NCBI GenBank assembly: GCA_017476005.1
Contig: JAFVEM010000035.1
Location: 1 to 64,000 of the forward strand
Source: Selenomonadaceae bacterium
GTDB taxonomy: Bacteria; Bacillota; Negativicutes; Selenomonadales; Selenomonadaceae
DNA length: 64,000 bases
Direction: 5' to 3'
Shown: positions 7,808 through 17,623 of the stretch, piece after piece
Layout: each line of letters starts with the position of its first letter
Numbering within the stretch: position 1 is the first letter of the stretch
The notes under the pieces: generated by a model
Database searches by the model: none
What the model was told of the DNA's origin: nothing
Seen by the model: the letters and a program-made list of their open reading frames with translations, nothing else
Position numbers and translations under genes: made by a program

Positions 7808-8343
7808 CTGATATGGACGTACTGGAGTACCTTTACAAAATTTCTGCTAATGCTGTAGGTGTATTCATACTTCCTAAAGATGTGGTGTTTGAGGAAAATG
7901 TGAAGATGAACTGCTACTATTGTAGCAAGTATAACAGCAATTGGCGTTGCCCACCTAATATTCCAGACATAGATTATGAAAAAATGTTTTCGGAGTTTGA
8001 CAAAGGACTACTTATTAAACTTGAGTACCAAGTTAAAACTTATGATAGCTTTTCTGATTTACGCCGTGTATCATCAAATACGTTACACAAAACATTGCTT
8101 ATGCTTGAAAAATGGTTATGGGAACGTGGGAAATCGAACGCCATATCTTTCGGTGCAGGTTCGTGCAAGTTGTGTAAGGACGGTTGCGGTAAAGATAAAT
8201 GCAAAAATCCCGGGTTATCTAGATGTTCATTGGAGGCGGTAGGGGTACATGTGGTAAAAACTTGTGCAATGGCCAATATTCCCATATATTTTCCACCTAC
8301 TGATGTTTTGGCGAGGGTTGGACTTGTAATGTGGCAAGATTAA
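7804..8343 (+). CDS. DUF2284 predicted metal-binding protein
   Basis: 179 residues with the Cys-rich layout of the DUF2284 family. One cluster is near residue 37 (C-Y-Y-C, then W-R-C-P-P). A second is near residues 120-140 (C-K-L-C, G-C-G-K-D-K-C, then a Cys before S-L-E-A). The cysteines could bind an iron-sulfur cluster or another metal. The biochemical role of the family is not established. It is translationally coupled to the glycerophosphotransferase (ATGA overlap), which is an unusual setting and hints at a redox or radical-type step in making a donor. That idea is inference only. Confidence 0.75.
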   Translation: MTDMDVLEYLYKISANAVGVFILPKDVVFEENVKMNCYYCSKYNSNWRCPPNIPDIDYEKMFSEFDKGLLIKLEYQVKTYDSFSDLRRVSSNTLHKTLLMLEKWLWERGKSNAISFGAGSCKLCKDGCGKDKCKNPGLSRCSLEAVGVHVVKTCAMANIPIYFPPTDVLARVGLVMWQD

Positions 8344-8368
8344 CAGGAATGGACATTAGGGAGAAACT

Positions 8369-9094
8369 ATGACATATATCATTCTAGCTGCCGGTCGGGG
8401 GATTAGGCTTAATCCACTCACAATTAAGAATCCGAAAGCTTTATTTAAGCTGGATAGCGAAACAACCCTTATTGAAAAAACAGTAGCGCTAATTCGCAGA
8501 TATGACGTAGAAAACAGGATAGTTGTTGTTGTTGGCTTCCAGCATAAAAAAATAGAGGATGTTCTGGCAGGAGTCGAGTATATATTTAATCCATTTTATG
8601 ATGTAACAAATTCTGTTGCCTCGCTGTGGTTTGCTCGTAAATATTTGGGATCATCAGATGGAACGGTAATTATAAATGCTGATGTGATGATGAGCGAATC
8701 TTTGATGCGAGAGATCATTTGTCAGCCAATTACACGCCCAGTAGTACTGATTGATAGTTCGATAAAAACTAATGGTGATTATAATGTGGAAGTCAGTGAT
8801 GATAATATACTTGTCATGAGTAAAGAACTGGAAGAGTATTATGGAGAGTATGCCGGAGTAACTCTACTAGATGTAAATAGCGCATTAAAATTAAAAGATG
8901 AAATTATTTCCATGGTAGATAGTGGAGACTATAATCAATGGTACGAGAACGCTTTGGTTAGAATGATATTCTCGGAGGATTTTAAGCTAGGTTATGTAGA
9001 TATTTGCGATTACGACTGGACAGAAATTGATGATGTAAATGATTTATTGCATGCAAAAAAAATACATATACGAGAAGAGTCATTAAACATGTAG
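8369..9094 (+). CDS. LicC-like CTP-dependent nucleotidyltransferase
   Basis: 241 residues with a MobA/LicC-type Rossmann fold. The N-terminal nucleotide signature ILAAGRGIRLNPLT...PKAL is present. The NSVASLWFARKYL and INADVMMSESLM segments resemble phosphocholine cytidylyltransferase LicC and 2-aminoethylphosphonate cytidylyltransferases. A DWTEIDDVNDL segment near the C-terminus matches the metal-binding end of these enzymes. It should activate a phospho-alcohol or phosphonate, for example phosphocholine or aminoethylphosphonate, with CTP for attachment to the glycan. No choline kinase or phosphonate synthesis gene is in the window, so the substrate is open. Confidence 0.8.
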   Translation: MTYIILAAGRGIRLNPLTIKNPKALFKLDSETTLIEKTVALIRRYDVENRIVVVVGFQHKKIEDVLAGVEYIFNPFYDVTNSVASLWFARKYLGSSDGTVIINADVMMSESLMREIICQPITRPVVLIDSSIKTNGDYNVEVSDDNILVMSKELEEYYGEYAGVTLLDVNSALKLKDEIISMVDSGDYNQWYENALVRMIFSEDFKLGYVDICDYDWTEIDDVNDLLHAKKIHIREESLNM

Positions 9095-9106
9095 GTTCAA
9101 ATCAGT

Positions 9107-10054
9107 ATGACTAATAAACTATCGGTCATTGTACCTGTTTTCAATACTGAACAATATTTAAGAAAGTGTATTGAAAGTATTTGTGAACAAACATATAAAA
9201 ACCTAGAGATTATTTGCATAGACGATGGTTCTTGTGATTCGTCTGGGTTGATCTTAGATGAACTGGAGCGCAAAGATTCGAGGCTCAAGGTATATCATCA
9301 AAAAAACCATGGAGAAAGTTACGCTAGAAATAGAGGGTTGCTAACGGCAACTGGTGAATATATAGCTTTCGTTGATTGTGATGATTGGGTGGAAGCTGAT
9401 ATGTACGAAACTCTGATCTCCGCTCTTGAGGATAAACAAGTTGATATATCAGCCGGGAGCTGGTTTAGAGAGTACGATAATAAAAGTGAGGTAATTTTTA
9501 ACGAAGTGCCTATACATGAGCAGGTATTTAATCAAAAAAAATATTTACAATATCTGTATATGCGTGACTCATATAGGGGCTTTGCATATATGTGGAACAA
9601 AGTTTTTAGACAAGCTATTATGATGCAAAGCGGCTTGCCGGTTTTATTTGATGAAACTCTAAAAATCGGTGGAGATGTTTTGTTTTTAGCAGAGACGGCA
9701 ATAGCATCTCGCAAGGTTTCATATATAGAAAGGCCATTTTATCATTATAGACAAAGACGACAGTCCGGTTCTCGAACAGATGATTTAGATAAATTATATG
9801 ATTGGGTTATGGCATACGAAAAAGTCATAGATTTGTTTTTAAAGCAAAATATATCGGATGAGATTGTTAATTATGTTAAGAGATTTATCGCTTACCATTG
9901 CGGAAATTTCACGGAGGTAGCTGTAAGACAAAATGATATTGAGATGAAAGAACAATTTCAGCAAATTATGGCACAGTATGAAAGAGAGTATATGAAGTTG
10001 AATCGTCAATATCAAGACAGGATAGAGTGGTTTAAAAGAATTGTACAAATATAA
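9107..10054 (+). CDS. Family 2 glycosyltransferase
   Basis: 315 residues. The GT-A fold of GT2 is clear: LSVIVPVFNTEQYLRKCIES, EIICIDDGSCDSS, then ARNRGL and FVDCDDWVE, which carries the DxD-like metal site. An acceptor-side segment (WNKVFRQA...GGDVLFL) and a FYHYRQR motif complete the typical bacterial capsule-type enzyme. Its C-terminus has no Rossmann GxG module, unlike most other GT2 proteins of this operon. It should add one sugar to the growing glycan in the cytoplasm. Confidence 0.9.
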   Translation: MTNKLSVIVPVFNTEQYLRKCIESICEQTYKNLEIICIDDGSCDSSGLILDELERKDSRLKVYHQKNHGESYARNRGLLTATGEYIAFVDCDDWVEADMYETLISALEDKQVDISAGSWFREYDNKSEVIFNEVPIHEQVFNQKKYLQYLYMRDSYRGFAYMWNKVFRQAIMMQSGLPVLFDETLKIGGDVLFLAETAIASRKVSYIERPFYHYRQRRQSGSRTDDLDKLYDWVMAYEKVIDLFLKQNISDEIVNYVKRFIAYHCGNFTEVAVRQNDIEMKEQFQQIMAQYEREYMKLNRQYQDRIEWFKRIVQI

Positions 10055-10077
10055 TCAACAAGTTATTTGATAAGGGG

Positions 10078-10218
10078 ATGTTGATAAAACTTCCGGGTAA
10101 TAACGGCACAGTGTATATTCCAGAACGCAAATATGCAAAGCGAATGAGCGATATCAATACACAGTTAACAAACAGTAATGACGAACTTTGGAAATATGTA
10201 ACATCATTAAACGAATAG
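10078..10218 (+). CDS. Small open frame, 46 codons, unknown
   Basis: The only content of the 233-bp gap between two operon genes. An ATG (10078) or TTG (10081) follows AAGGGG and opens a 46-codon frame ending TAG at 10218. The product begins MLIKLPGNNGTVYIPE and continues as a polar, probably helical, segment. It matches nothing I recognise. It could be a genuine small protein, or the tail of a decayed glycosyltransferase left by cassette exchange. The SD-to-start spacing is poor. Confidence 0.3.
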   Translation: MLIKLPGNNGTVYIPERKYAKRMSDINTQLTNSNDELWKYVTSLNE

Positions 10219-10287
10219 AAAAATAGCTAGAATTGTTTCTAAGGCCTTATCCATTTGTAGTACTCCGCAGAAGGAGATGGCGGCGCA

Positions 10288-11439
10288 ATGTTGACCGATA
10301 GCGAAAAGACTAGCAGAGTGGCCATTTTTTCAGTGTATGACAAAGATGGAGTTTGGGGAGAATATCGTTCATATTTGGTGACGGAACTAAAGAAGGTATC
10401 ACAACGGTTGTTTATTGTTGTCAATGGAACTCTGCATGATGAAATACCTCAATCAATCAGCGATTCCACTACCCAAATTTTCTTTAGAGAAAATTTGGGA
10501 TTTGATGCTGGGGCATATAAAGAGATTTTGGTAAATCATATAGGTTTAAATGATTTACGAATTTACCAAGAATTAATACTTTGTAATGATACGTTCTTTG
10601 GCCCATTCACTTCTTTTGTGGATATTTTTGAGGATATGAAAAAAAACGATGCTGATTACTGGGGATTATTTCGCATAGAAGAGCGCATTCTAGAGGTTAT
10701 ATGCTCATGTTTCTATGTATTTAGATTAAAAACAAATTTAATAGCTGATTTATATAGTTATTTTAAACGATCAATAAATGCTAATACAACCAATATTTAT
10801 GATACATATAATGAATATGAAATCGGGCTTTATTCGTGGCTGAGGTTCAAGAATTATAAAAGTGATACTTACATAAAACACAATCCATATAATGTAAATG
10901 TAAACGGTGACATGGCTTTATTAGATGTGAAGTTACCTATAATAAAGAAAAAATTTTTTTCGTCGTGTACCAATAAAGAGAATATTGTACACGCATTGCA
11001 ATTAATATATTATTCTAGTAGGTATAGTATAGATTACATTCTTAATTACACCGATTTATCAATATATGAAATCAACTGTATAGATGATGTTGTTAATTAT
11101 GAGTTGCAACAGAATAAATTGAATACCTCACGACAATACTTTTGTCAATTAACAAAAGTATTTCTCCTATCGTATATAGATGAAGCAAGTGACATATATA
11201 TATATGGCAATGGTATTTGGGCCGATTTTATTTATGGAATTTATTTCAAGAACACAAATAAGCTCAATGGCTTTATTATCAGCAAGGAAAAGTGTAAACA
11301 TAATATGTATGATTTGCCGATCTATTCATATGACAAATATTTTGACGAAAAAAATGTAATTGTAGCAATGTCTGCAAGTAATACTAGAGATTTAATTTTG
11401 CATATAGGAAAAAAAGTTAAATGGCTATATCTGTGGTAA
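10288..11439 (+). CDS. RgpF-like (rhamnan synthesis F) protein with C-terminal Rossmann module
   Basis: 383 residues. The N-terminal ~230 resemble the rhamnan synthesis protein F family of glycosyltransferases: VAIFSVYDKDG, RENLGFDAGAYKE, LILCNDTFFGP and NDADYWGL are characteristic. Residues ~300-383 carry the shared module with a Gly-Asn-Gly variant (IYIYGNGIWADF) and a V-I-V-A-M-S-A strand. It should transfer a deoxyhexose-like sugar, as its relatives act in rhamnose-rich streptococcal polysaccharides. It is very AT-rich. GGAG lies 12 nt before the ATG, slightly distant. Confidence 0.8.
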   Translation: MLTDSEKTSRVAIFSVYDKDGVWGEYRSYLVTELKKVSQRLFIVVNGTLHDEIPQSISDSTTQIFFRENLGFDAGAYKEILVNHIGLNDLRIYQELILCNDTFFGPFTSFVDIFEDMKKNDADYWGLFRIEERILEVICSCFYVFRLKTNLIADLYSYFKRSINANTTNIYDTYNEYEIGLYSWLRFKNYKSDTYIKHNPYNVNVNGDMALLDVKLPIIKKKFFSSCTNKENIVHALQLIYYSSRYSIDYILNYTDLSIYEINCIDDVVNYELQQNKLNTSRQYFCQLTKVFLLSYIDEASDIYIYGNGIWADFIYGIYFKNTNKLNGFIISKEKCKHNMYDLPIYSYDKYFDEKNVIVAMSASNTRDLILHIGKKVKWLYLW

Positions 11440-11518
11440 TCTATGAAGTGAAACTGACGTTTTACAATCACCTCAAATTTTAAAAATTCGATGGATCGTG
11501 TGTTGCGTGAGGATTGTT

Positions 11519-13543
11519 ATGCAAAATAAGAGAAGCATATATCAAAATGTTTTTGGAGTATATAAGAATTACTCCATAATTATATATGGAACGGGGGTCA
11601 TCGCTTCAGATATCGTTGATGCGCTAAAGGATACATACGATTTATATGCAGTAATGGATCAAACAAGACGACATGGAGAATTCAATGGCATAAAAATTAT
11701 CGACTGGGATGATATGATAGAAGAAGGATATGTGTTGATCGTGGCTGCCGCAAGTCACCACTACCTTAGTATATATCAGAGAATTAAGTACGAATGTGAG
11801 AAAAGAAGGATTTTAATAATTGGCGCGTATGGGGAGATTATCTCAACTAAGGCATGGGCGCAGTTTGATATGACGCCATTTCATGATTATTTGAAATTAA
11901 ATATTAATGATGCAAAGCTAGCGATATCAGAACATGACTATATTAGCTTTGATGTCTTTGACACTTTACTCGTACGGCAGGTTTATGAGCCTGCAGATGT
12001 ATTTTCTATTATCGAGGATGAAATTATCAAAGAGAGACTCGAGATAGCTGATTTTGCATTTTTAAGAGGCAAGATAGGGCTAAAGAAAAATAACATTTAC
12101 GAAACATATGAACAATTACAAAAAGAAACGGGTATAAGCGATACATTAAAGGAACACCTGTTATATTTGGAAATAGCTATAGAAAAAGAGGTTTTACTGG
12201 TCAGAGAGGATGTAAAAATTCTATTTAATTATGCCAAGTCCTTAGGGAAGGAAATAAGTATAATATCAGATATGTACTTACCAAAAGAACTTTTAGCAGA
12301 GATATTGTCCTTAAAGGGTATTAGCGGTTGGAATAATATATATGTTTCATGTGACTATCGATGCAATAAAGAAGACGGTTTATATCAGGTATATCTAGAG
12401 AGTATGAACGAAAGTGATACATCTCTTTTTCTGCATTTTGGAGATAATCCCCAAAACGATGATCGTGTTCCTCGAGATTTAGGGATGCATGTATTTCCCT
12501 TGAAAAGTCCGAAGGAGCTACTTAGCATTTCAACACTTAATAGTTTATTTGAATTGACTGGTAGCTATAGTGGACGTCTTCTTGTGGGGGCGGTTATTGC
12601 GAGGCTATTTAACAGCCCATTTTCGGTATCAGAACAAGGAGGCGTTCCCATTATAAGAAAATGGGAAACTGTAGGGGCGGCGTATTTTGCAATATTTGTT
12701 ATAATATACTACCAACAACTTTTTTCCTATCTAAAGACTCATCCTGTAAATGGAAAGATTTTGTTTACAGCGCGAGATGGCTATATATTTGAGAAAATAT
12801 ATAGCATCATTAGACAATGGCCAAAATATAAGTCGCTACCACTAGCGGTTTACTTGTTCATATCTCGCCGACTAGTGTTTGATTTATGCCGTAATGATAC
12901 AGATTTAATTGGATTTTTAGAGCATTATTACGTTTTGAACAATAGCGATATAAAAATCTGGATGCAAGAGCAATTGGCACCTGCACAGAATGTTATGGAG
13001 AGACGTATACAATATCGATCTTATCTACAACAAATTGGGTTGGAGACGGATCGAAATAATATTTTTTTTGAAGTATATTCTATGGGTACAGTTCAACATT
13101 TCTCAAGGAGTTACTTAGGAGATAATTTAACGGGACTGTATTTGATGCGTTACTATAAAGATATAAAATTTGACGATAAAATTGAGAGTGTTTATACTAT
13201 AGATGAAAATTTTCAAAAGGACTATCCTTTTATGCGAAATGTCCAGTTATTTGAGTGGTGTTTTTCCTCGCCACATCCCTCCATATATGCAATAGATGCA
13301 ATGGGTAAACCTTTGTATTATTCAGATTGGCGTTTACCAAAAGATATTATGGCTATGCTAGCTATGCAAAAAGGTGTTCACGATGTTACTATATATTTTT
13401 TTAAATATTGTCGTGATGATGATCAGTTAGATAAAGATATTGCTCCTAAGATTCATTCTCACCTATATGAGTCAGTGTTTGAATCAGAAACAAAAAGTAT
13501 ATTTGATAAAGAACGATTTTTTAAATTGCTTAAATTTAATTAA
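11519..13543 (+). CDS. Rossmann module plus HAD-like hydrolase and large C-terminal region
   Basis: 674 residues. I chose ATG 11519 because TGAGGA lies 5 nt upstream; the frame also opens at GTG 11498. Residues ~14-110 are the GxG module (SIIIYGTGVIASDI). A HAD domain follows with the nucleophile motif ISFDVFDTLLVR near residue 142, the Ser motif ISIISDMYLP, the Lys in C-N-K-E-D-G, and LHFGDNPQNDD as motif IV. The last ~300 residues include ILFTARDGYIFEKIY and a FFEVYSMGTVQHF segment. This matches a class of HAD proteins found in glycan clusters whose substrate is unknown. It could dephosphorylate a sugar-phosphate intermediate. Confidence 0.78.
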   Translation: MQNKRSIYQNVFGVYKNYSIIIYGTGVIASDIVDALKDTYDLYAVMDQTRRHGEFNGIKIIDWDDMIEEGYVLIVAAASHHYLSIYQRIKYECEKRRILIIGAYGEIISTKAWAQFDMTPFHDYLKLNINDAKLAISEHDYISFDVFDTLLVRQVYEPADVFSIIEDEIIKERLEIADFAFLRGKIGLKKNNIYETYEQLQKETGISDTLKEHLLYLEIAIEKEVLLVREDVKILFNYAKSLGKEISIISDMYLPKELLAEILSLKGISGWNNIYVSCDYRCNKEDGLYQVYLESMNESDTSLFLHFGDNPQNDDRVPRDLGMHVFPLKSPKELLSISTLNSLFELTGSYSGRLLVGAVIARLFNSPFSVSEQGGVPIIRKWETVGAAYFAIFVIIYYQQLFSYLKTHPVNGKILFTARDGYIFEKIYSIIRQWPKYKSLPLAVYLFISRRLVFDLCRNDTDLIGFLEHYYVLNNSDIKIWMQEQLAPAQNVMERRIQYRSYLQQIGLETDRNNIFFEVYSMGTVQHFSRSYLGDNLTGLYLMRYYKDIKFDDKIESVYTIDENFQKDYPFMRNVQLFEWCFSSPHPSIYAIDAMGKPLYYSDWRLPKDIMAMLAMQKGVHDVTIYFFKYCRDDDQLDKDIAPKIHSHLYESVFESETKSIFDKERFFKLLKFN

Positions 13544-13620
13544 GGACTACAAAAGGTAAATATCCACTTGTATGCGTTCATTCAATCATGACGTTAAACA
13601 TTGTGAAGGGGAACCAATTA

Positions 13621-14724
13621 ATGGGTATTAAGGTTTCGATTGTGACGGTATGTCTTAATAGTAAAAATTGCCTCGAACAAGCTATGAGGAGTGTTTTTTA
13701 TCAAAACTATGATAACATAGAGTATATAGTCATTGATGGAGGCTCTACAGATGGCACTTTGGATATAATAAAAAAGTATGAAAGAAATATTACATATTGG
13801 GTAAGCGAACGAGACAAGGGAATATATGATGCGATGAACAAAGGGGTTGCTAAGGCCACGGGCGATATTATTGGCTTTATGAATAGTGATGACTGGTATG
13901 AGACAGATTCGATATCTACCATTGTCGCTACTTTTTCTGCCTCCGATGCAGATATTGTTTATGGAGATGCAATAAGAATAAATGGTAATGCTTTTCAAAA
14001 ACAACAAACTCTAAGATTAAAAGATTTGATATTTGGTATGAATATCTGCCATCAAGCTAGTTTTACTAGAAGTAAATTATTAAGGGAAAATCCATTTGAT
14101 ACATCATACAAAATTTCTGCCGACTATAATTTTTTTTTAAAAATGTACTTTCAAGGAAAAAAATTTCGACGAGTCGATGCAGTGATCGCCTTTTATCGGT
14201 TGGGGGGCATCTCATCAAATCCATGGAAAAATTATATAGAAACTAGGAATGTGTCATTAAAACTATCTAAGGAAAACGTATCTGCCGAATTTTACCAGAC
14301 AATACGGAGGTATTTTAAAGATTACAGATTCCATCCACTGCTCTTTTTTCTTATGGCAAGATGTCAGACGAAGCAAGTCCACAGTATAAAATTGCTCTTG
14401 GAAAAGTATGATTTTATATTGTTCGGTGCTGGAAAAATGGGGCATAAATTACTCGTTGTAATGAGACACATAGGACTCAATGTCATTGCATTTTGGGATA
14501 GCAATAAATCGTTGTATGACGTTATGCTAGGAGGTATGCCTGTACAAAGTCCACATCCAAAAGAGATATGGCCGAATAATACGATTATTTTAGTGGCTAG
14601 CAAGAAAGCAAATGAGTCTATTTCTGCTAGACTTTCGTCTTTGGGGTACATCAATGGACAAGATTTTTTCGATGTATGGGCATGGCTTGGTTGGGTTGCC
14701 AAGGTTTGGTTAGGTAGGATATAG
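13621..14724 (+). CDS. WcaA/WcaE-like GT2 glycosyltransferase with C-terminal Rossmann module
   Basis: 367 residues from ATG 13621, preceded by AAGGGG. An in-frame ATG at 13588 would add 11 residues without a ribosome site. The GT2 domain has IVTVCLNS, EYIVIDGGSTDGT, WVSERDKGIYDAMNKG and FMNSDDWYE, the pattern of colanic-acid-type GT2 enzymes. The shared module starts near residue 264 (FILFGAGKMGHKLL). The catalytic and Rossmann parts are separated by a short helical linker, the same arrangement as in the proteins at 17624, 19121 and 20418. Confidence 0.88.
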   Translation: MGIKVSIVTVCLNSKNCLEQAMRSVFYQNYDNIEYIVIDGGSTDGTLDIIKKYERNITYWVSERDKGIYDAMNKGVAKATGDIIGFMNSDDWYETDSISTIVATFSASDADIVYGDAIRINGNAFQKQQTLRLKDLIFGMNICHQASFTRSKLLRENPFDTSYKISADYNFFLKMYFQGKKFRRVDAVIAFYRLGGISSNPWKNYIETRNVSLKLSKENVSAEFYQTIRRYFKDYRFHPLLFFLMARCQTKQVHSIKLLLEKYDFILFGAGKMGHKLLVVMRHIGLNVIAFWDSNKSLYDVMLGGMPVQSPHPKEIWPNNTIILVASKKANESISARLSSLGYINGQDFFDVWAWLGWVAKVWLGRI

Positions 14725-14787
14725 ACAGTAAACGATAATAAAGTATATGTCCTCAATGATAGCAGTTCAGTATAAAGGGTGATATGT

Positions 14788-16554
14788 ATGAAAGTTACCA
14801 TGGTATCCTCCAGTGATATTGGAGGCGCGGGATATGCAGCAGTGAGTTTGTTAGATGCATTGAATAAAAATGAGAACATTTCCTGTGATATGTTGGTACG
14901 GAATAAACATACCAATCATCTGAAAATTTATCCTGTCAAAGGTCGTCCACTTTTCTTAGATTACGTTCAGCAGGCTTATTTTCAGCAAAATATTAAACCG
15001 GGTCATACTTTACTTTCGCTTATGTATTCTGATATGGAGGAGGAATATCTGAAAATATGTTTAAACTATGATATTATTCATTTTCATTGGATCGCGAATT
15101 TTGTGTCTGTGGAATCAATATCCTACTTAGCGAGGCAAGGAAAAAAATTGATATGGACATTCCATGATTTGAATCCAATGACAGGAGGATGCCATTATTC
15201 CTATGGGTGTGAAAAATATATGGAATTCTGTAGTAATTGTTCGGAAATGGTCGATAATAAATATAATATCACGAAAGGTATGTTGTTACAAAAAAAGAGG
15301 TATCTTCCTAAGAATTTAGTGGTCGTTACTCCCAGTCAATGGCTAGCAAATTGTGCTAGAAAATCTGCTGTCTTTAAGAAACATAGGGTAGAAGTAATTC
15401 CTAATTCAGTGGCATTAGATATTTTTTCGTCTCATGATAGGTTATATGCTAGGGAATACTGGCATATTCCTCATAATGCTAAGGTTATTCTTTATTGTGC
15501 TGAATATCTCTTGCAAGTTCATAAGGGTTATAAATATTTTATAGAAACATTACGATGTGTGCGTAGCAATCCCGTATGGAAACAATGGGTACAGCAAGGT
15601 GTCATTCAACTTTTAATAGTAGGACATAGTGAAACGATAAAAAATGATATACAAGCATTAAGCGTTCCATGCATATTTACCGATTATCTGCAAAATAAAG
15701 AGATACTTGCTAAAGCCTATTCAGCAGCAGATGTTACCATATTACCATCCATTGAAGACAATTTTCCAAATGTAATGTTAGAATCATTATCATGCGGCAC
15801 ACCGGTGGTGGGATTTGCGACTGGCGGCATTCCTGAAGCCATTATCAATGGACAAACAGGATTTGTTGTTCCACAAAAGAATTGTAAAGCTCTTGGCGAT
15901 GCTATATTGCACATATTGCAAAAGGATAATATGAGAGAGGCGTGTAGAAAATTTGCAGAGAAATTTTTTAATGATAAGGTTCAAACTAGGAAGTATAAAA
16001 TTTTATATGATGATATTTTGTCCAGTCGTAGCAGTAGCACTAATTTTTACTATAATAAATTTCAGATGCCCACAGATGCTAAAAAGCTGTTAGCACCTTA
16101 TTTGTTTGATACTATTAAGTATTATTCTAGGTTATCTGTTAAACAACAGTTACTATTTATGAATAATATTAAAGAATTGGAAGACAAGGTATTGAATTAT
16201 ATGGAGAATAATTGGCAATTTATGGAGAAACTGCCTGATGAGTCTATTGCCATTTGGGGAGTAGGGAATTTTGCACAAAAATTGATGAGTTTTTTTAGTA
16301 AGATGAGGACTGATCTAAAAAACAAAATTAGGGGGTTCTTTGATAATCGTAATTATAGGAAAGTTGATTTCTTTTATGAATTACCGATATTAGATACGGA
16401 TCTTATCGCCACATACAATTTAAAAATGATTATTATAGCCTCTCTGAAATACGAGGATGATATATTTGACCAAATAAAAAAATTATCTTTATCAGATACA
16501 GAGATTATTCGACTGGGTAATATGTATATACAAAAAGTAATTTTCCCTGTTTAA
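14788..16554 (+). CDS. GT4 glycosyltransferase with C-terminal Rossmann module
   Basis: 588 residues from ATG 14788, behind AAGGGTGAT. The GT-B enzyme of family GT4 begins SSSDIGGAGYAAVSLL (glycine-rich acceptor loop) and continues through IIHFHWIANF and IWTFHDLNPMTGGCHY. The donor-site E-x7-E motif is in PSIEDNFPNVMLESLSCG, followed by GTPVVGFATGG. The N-H-W/F and Cys-rich GGCHY...C...C segment is typical of WcaC/WbaZ-like enzymes. The module near residue 486 has a Gly-Val-Gly variant (IAIWGVGNFAQKL). It should act on a nucleotide-sugar in the cytoplasm. Confidence 0.88.
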   Translation: MKVTMVSSSDIGGAGYAAVSLLDALNKNENISCDMLVRNKHTNHLKIYPVKGRPLFLDYVQQAYFQQNIKPGHTLLSLMYSDMEEEYLKICLNYDIIHFHWIANFVSVESISYLARQGKKLIWTFHDLNPMTGGCHYSYGCEKYMEFCSNCSEMVDNKYNITKGMLLQKKRYLPKNLVVVTPSQWLANCARKSAVFKKHRVEVIPNSVALDIFSSHDRLYAREYWHIPHNAKVILYCAEYLLQVHKGYKYFIETLRCVRSNPVWKQWVQQGVIQLLIVGHSETIKNDIQALSVPCIFTDYLQNKEILAKAYSAADVTILPSIEDNFPNVMLESLSCGTPVVGFATGGIPEAIINGQTGFVVPQKNCKALGDAILHILQKDNMREACRKFAEKFFNDKVQTRKYKILYDDILSSRSSSTNFYYNKFQMPTDAKKLLAPYLFDTIKYYSRLSVKQQLLFMNNIKELEDKVLNYMENNWQFMEKLPDESIAIWGVGNFAQKLMSFFSKMRTDLKNKIRGFFDNRNYRKVDFFYELPILDTDLIATYNLKMIIIASLKYEDDIFDQIKKLSLSDTEIIRLGNMYIQKVIFPV

Positions 16555-16604
16555 ACACATTATTACTTGATTAGAGAAAAGTGCCGAAGACAGAGGTGAG
16601 CGTT

Positions 16605-17591
16605 ATGCTAGCGATTTCTATACTGATACCCTTGTACAACCAAGAAAAGTGGCTAGCTTGTTGCATAGAGAGTATAATCAAACAAACCCTGCATGGAATC
16701 GAAGTGATTGTGGTAAATGATGGTTCTACCGACAAATCACTGGAAATTTTGCGACCATACCTAAAAAAAGATTCTAGAATAAAGCTGATCAACCAAGAAA
16801 ATCAAGGTGCTTACGCAGCGCGCAACAGAGCACTTATGGATGCAACGGGCGAGTATGTCGCTTTCATGGATCCAGATGATTATTATCCAGCTGATGATAT
16901 CCTAAAGAAATTATATAATGCTGCAAAAAAATTTGATGTCTATATCTGTGGCGGTTCCCTATGCATTGATCACAATGGTGAGATAATTAAGGCATTTGCT
17001 ACTAGAATGGAAAGAAAGCTTGTTTTTACAGAAGAAGGAATATGGGATTTCAGGGAGTATCAGATGGAGTTCTACTATCAACGATACATTTATAAGAGGT
17101 CTTTTTTGTTGGAAAATAAGTTTATTTTTCCTCCATACAAGCGTTACCAAGATCCACCATTTTTACTCAAATCTATGCTTCAGGCTAGATTTTTTTATGC
17201 GATTCCAGATTATGTTTACTGCTACCGCGTTGGACATCAGTTACCGATGGTAGATTGGGATTTGTATAAGGTATATGATATGTTGCGCGGAATCAAGGAT
17301 TGTTTACAAATTTCTTTATCCCATGACTTGGAGGCTGTACATGCTCATTCAGTGCATCGGCTAGATGACAACATGACATGCATTGCTTTGATACGGTATA
17401 TGACGGTAGTTGAATCGGATATTTTATCATTATTGCTTGATATACATAGATGTATAGATGTGGAATTATTGAAGCGTTATGGTTGGACACAAAGAATGTT
17501 TGGCGAGTCATATAACCTGCGCGTGTTTGAGATAATGCGACAGTGCTTATGTGGAAACGCTTATAAGCAACTCACGTCATTGTACAAGTAA
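16605..17591 (+). CDS. Family 2 glycosyltransferase
   Basis: 328 residues from ATG 16605, preceded by AGAGGTGAG at good spacing; the frame is also open from GTG 16581. GT2 motifs: SILIPLYNQEKWL, EVIVVNDGSTDKS, AARNRAL and FMDPDDYYP. An acceptor segment (RYQDPPFLLKSML) and a YCYRVGHQ motif follow. It lacks the C-terminal Rossmann module. It is a typical single-domain capsule-type sugar transferase, and its sugar cannot be predicted. Confidence 0.9.
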   Translation: MLAISILIPLYNQEKWLACCIESIIKQTLHGIEVIVVNDGSTDKSLEILRPYLKKDSRIKLINQENQGAYAARNRALMDATGEYVAFMDPDDYYPADDILKKLYNAAKKFDVYICGGSLCIDHNGEIIKAFATRMERKLVFTEEGIWDFREYQMEFYYQRYIYKRSFLLENKFIFPPYKRYQDPPFLLKSMLQARFFYAIPDYVYCYRVGHQLPMVDWDLYKVYDMLRGIKDCLQISLSHDLEAVHAHSVHRLDDNMTCIALIRYMTVVESDILSLLLDIHRCIDVELLKRYGWTQRMFGESYNLRVFEIMRQCLCGNAYKQLTSLYK

Positions 17592-17623
17592 ACATAAGGA
17601 TCAGCTACTTTTGGAGAGGTATT

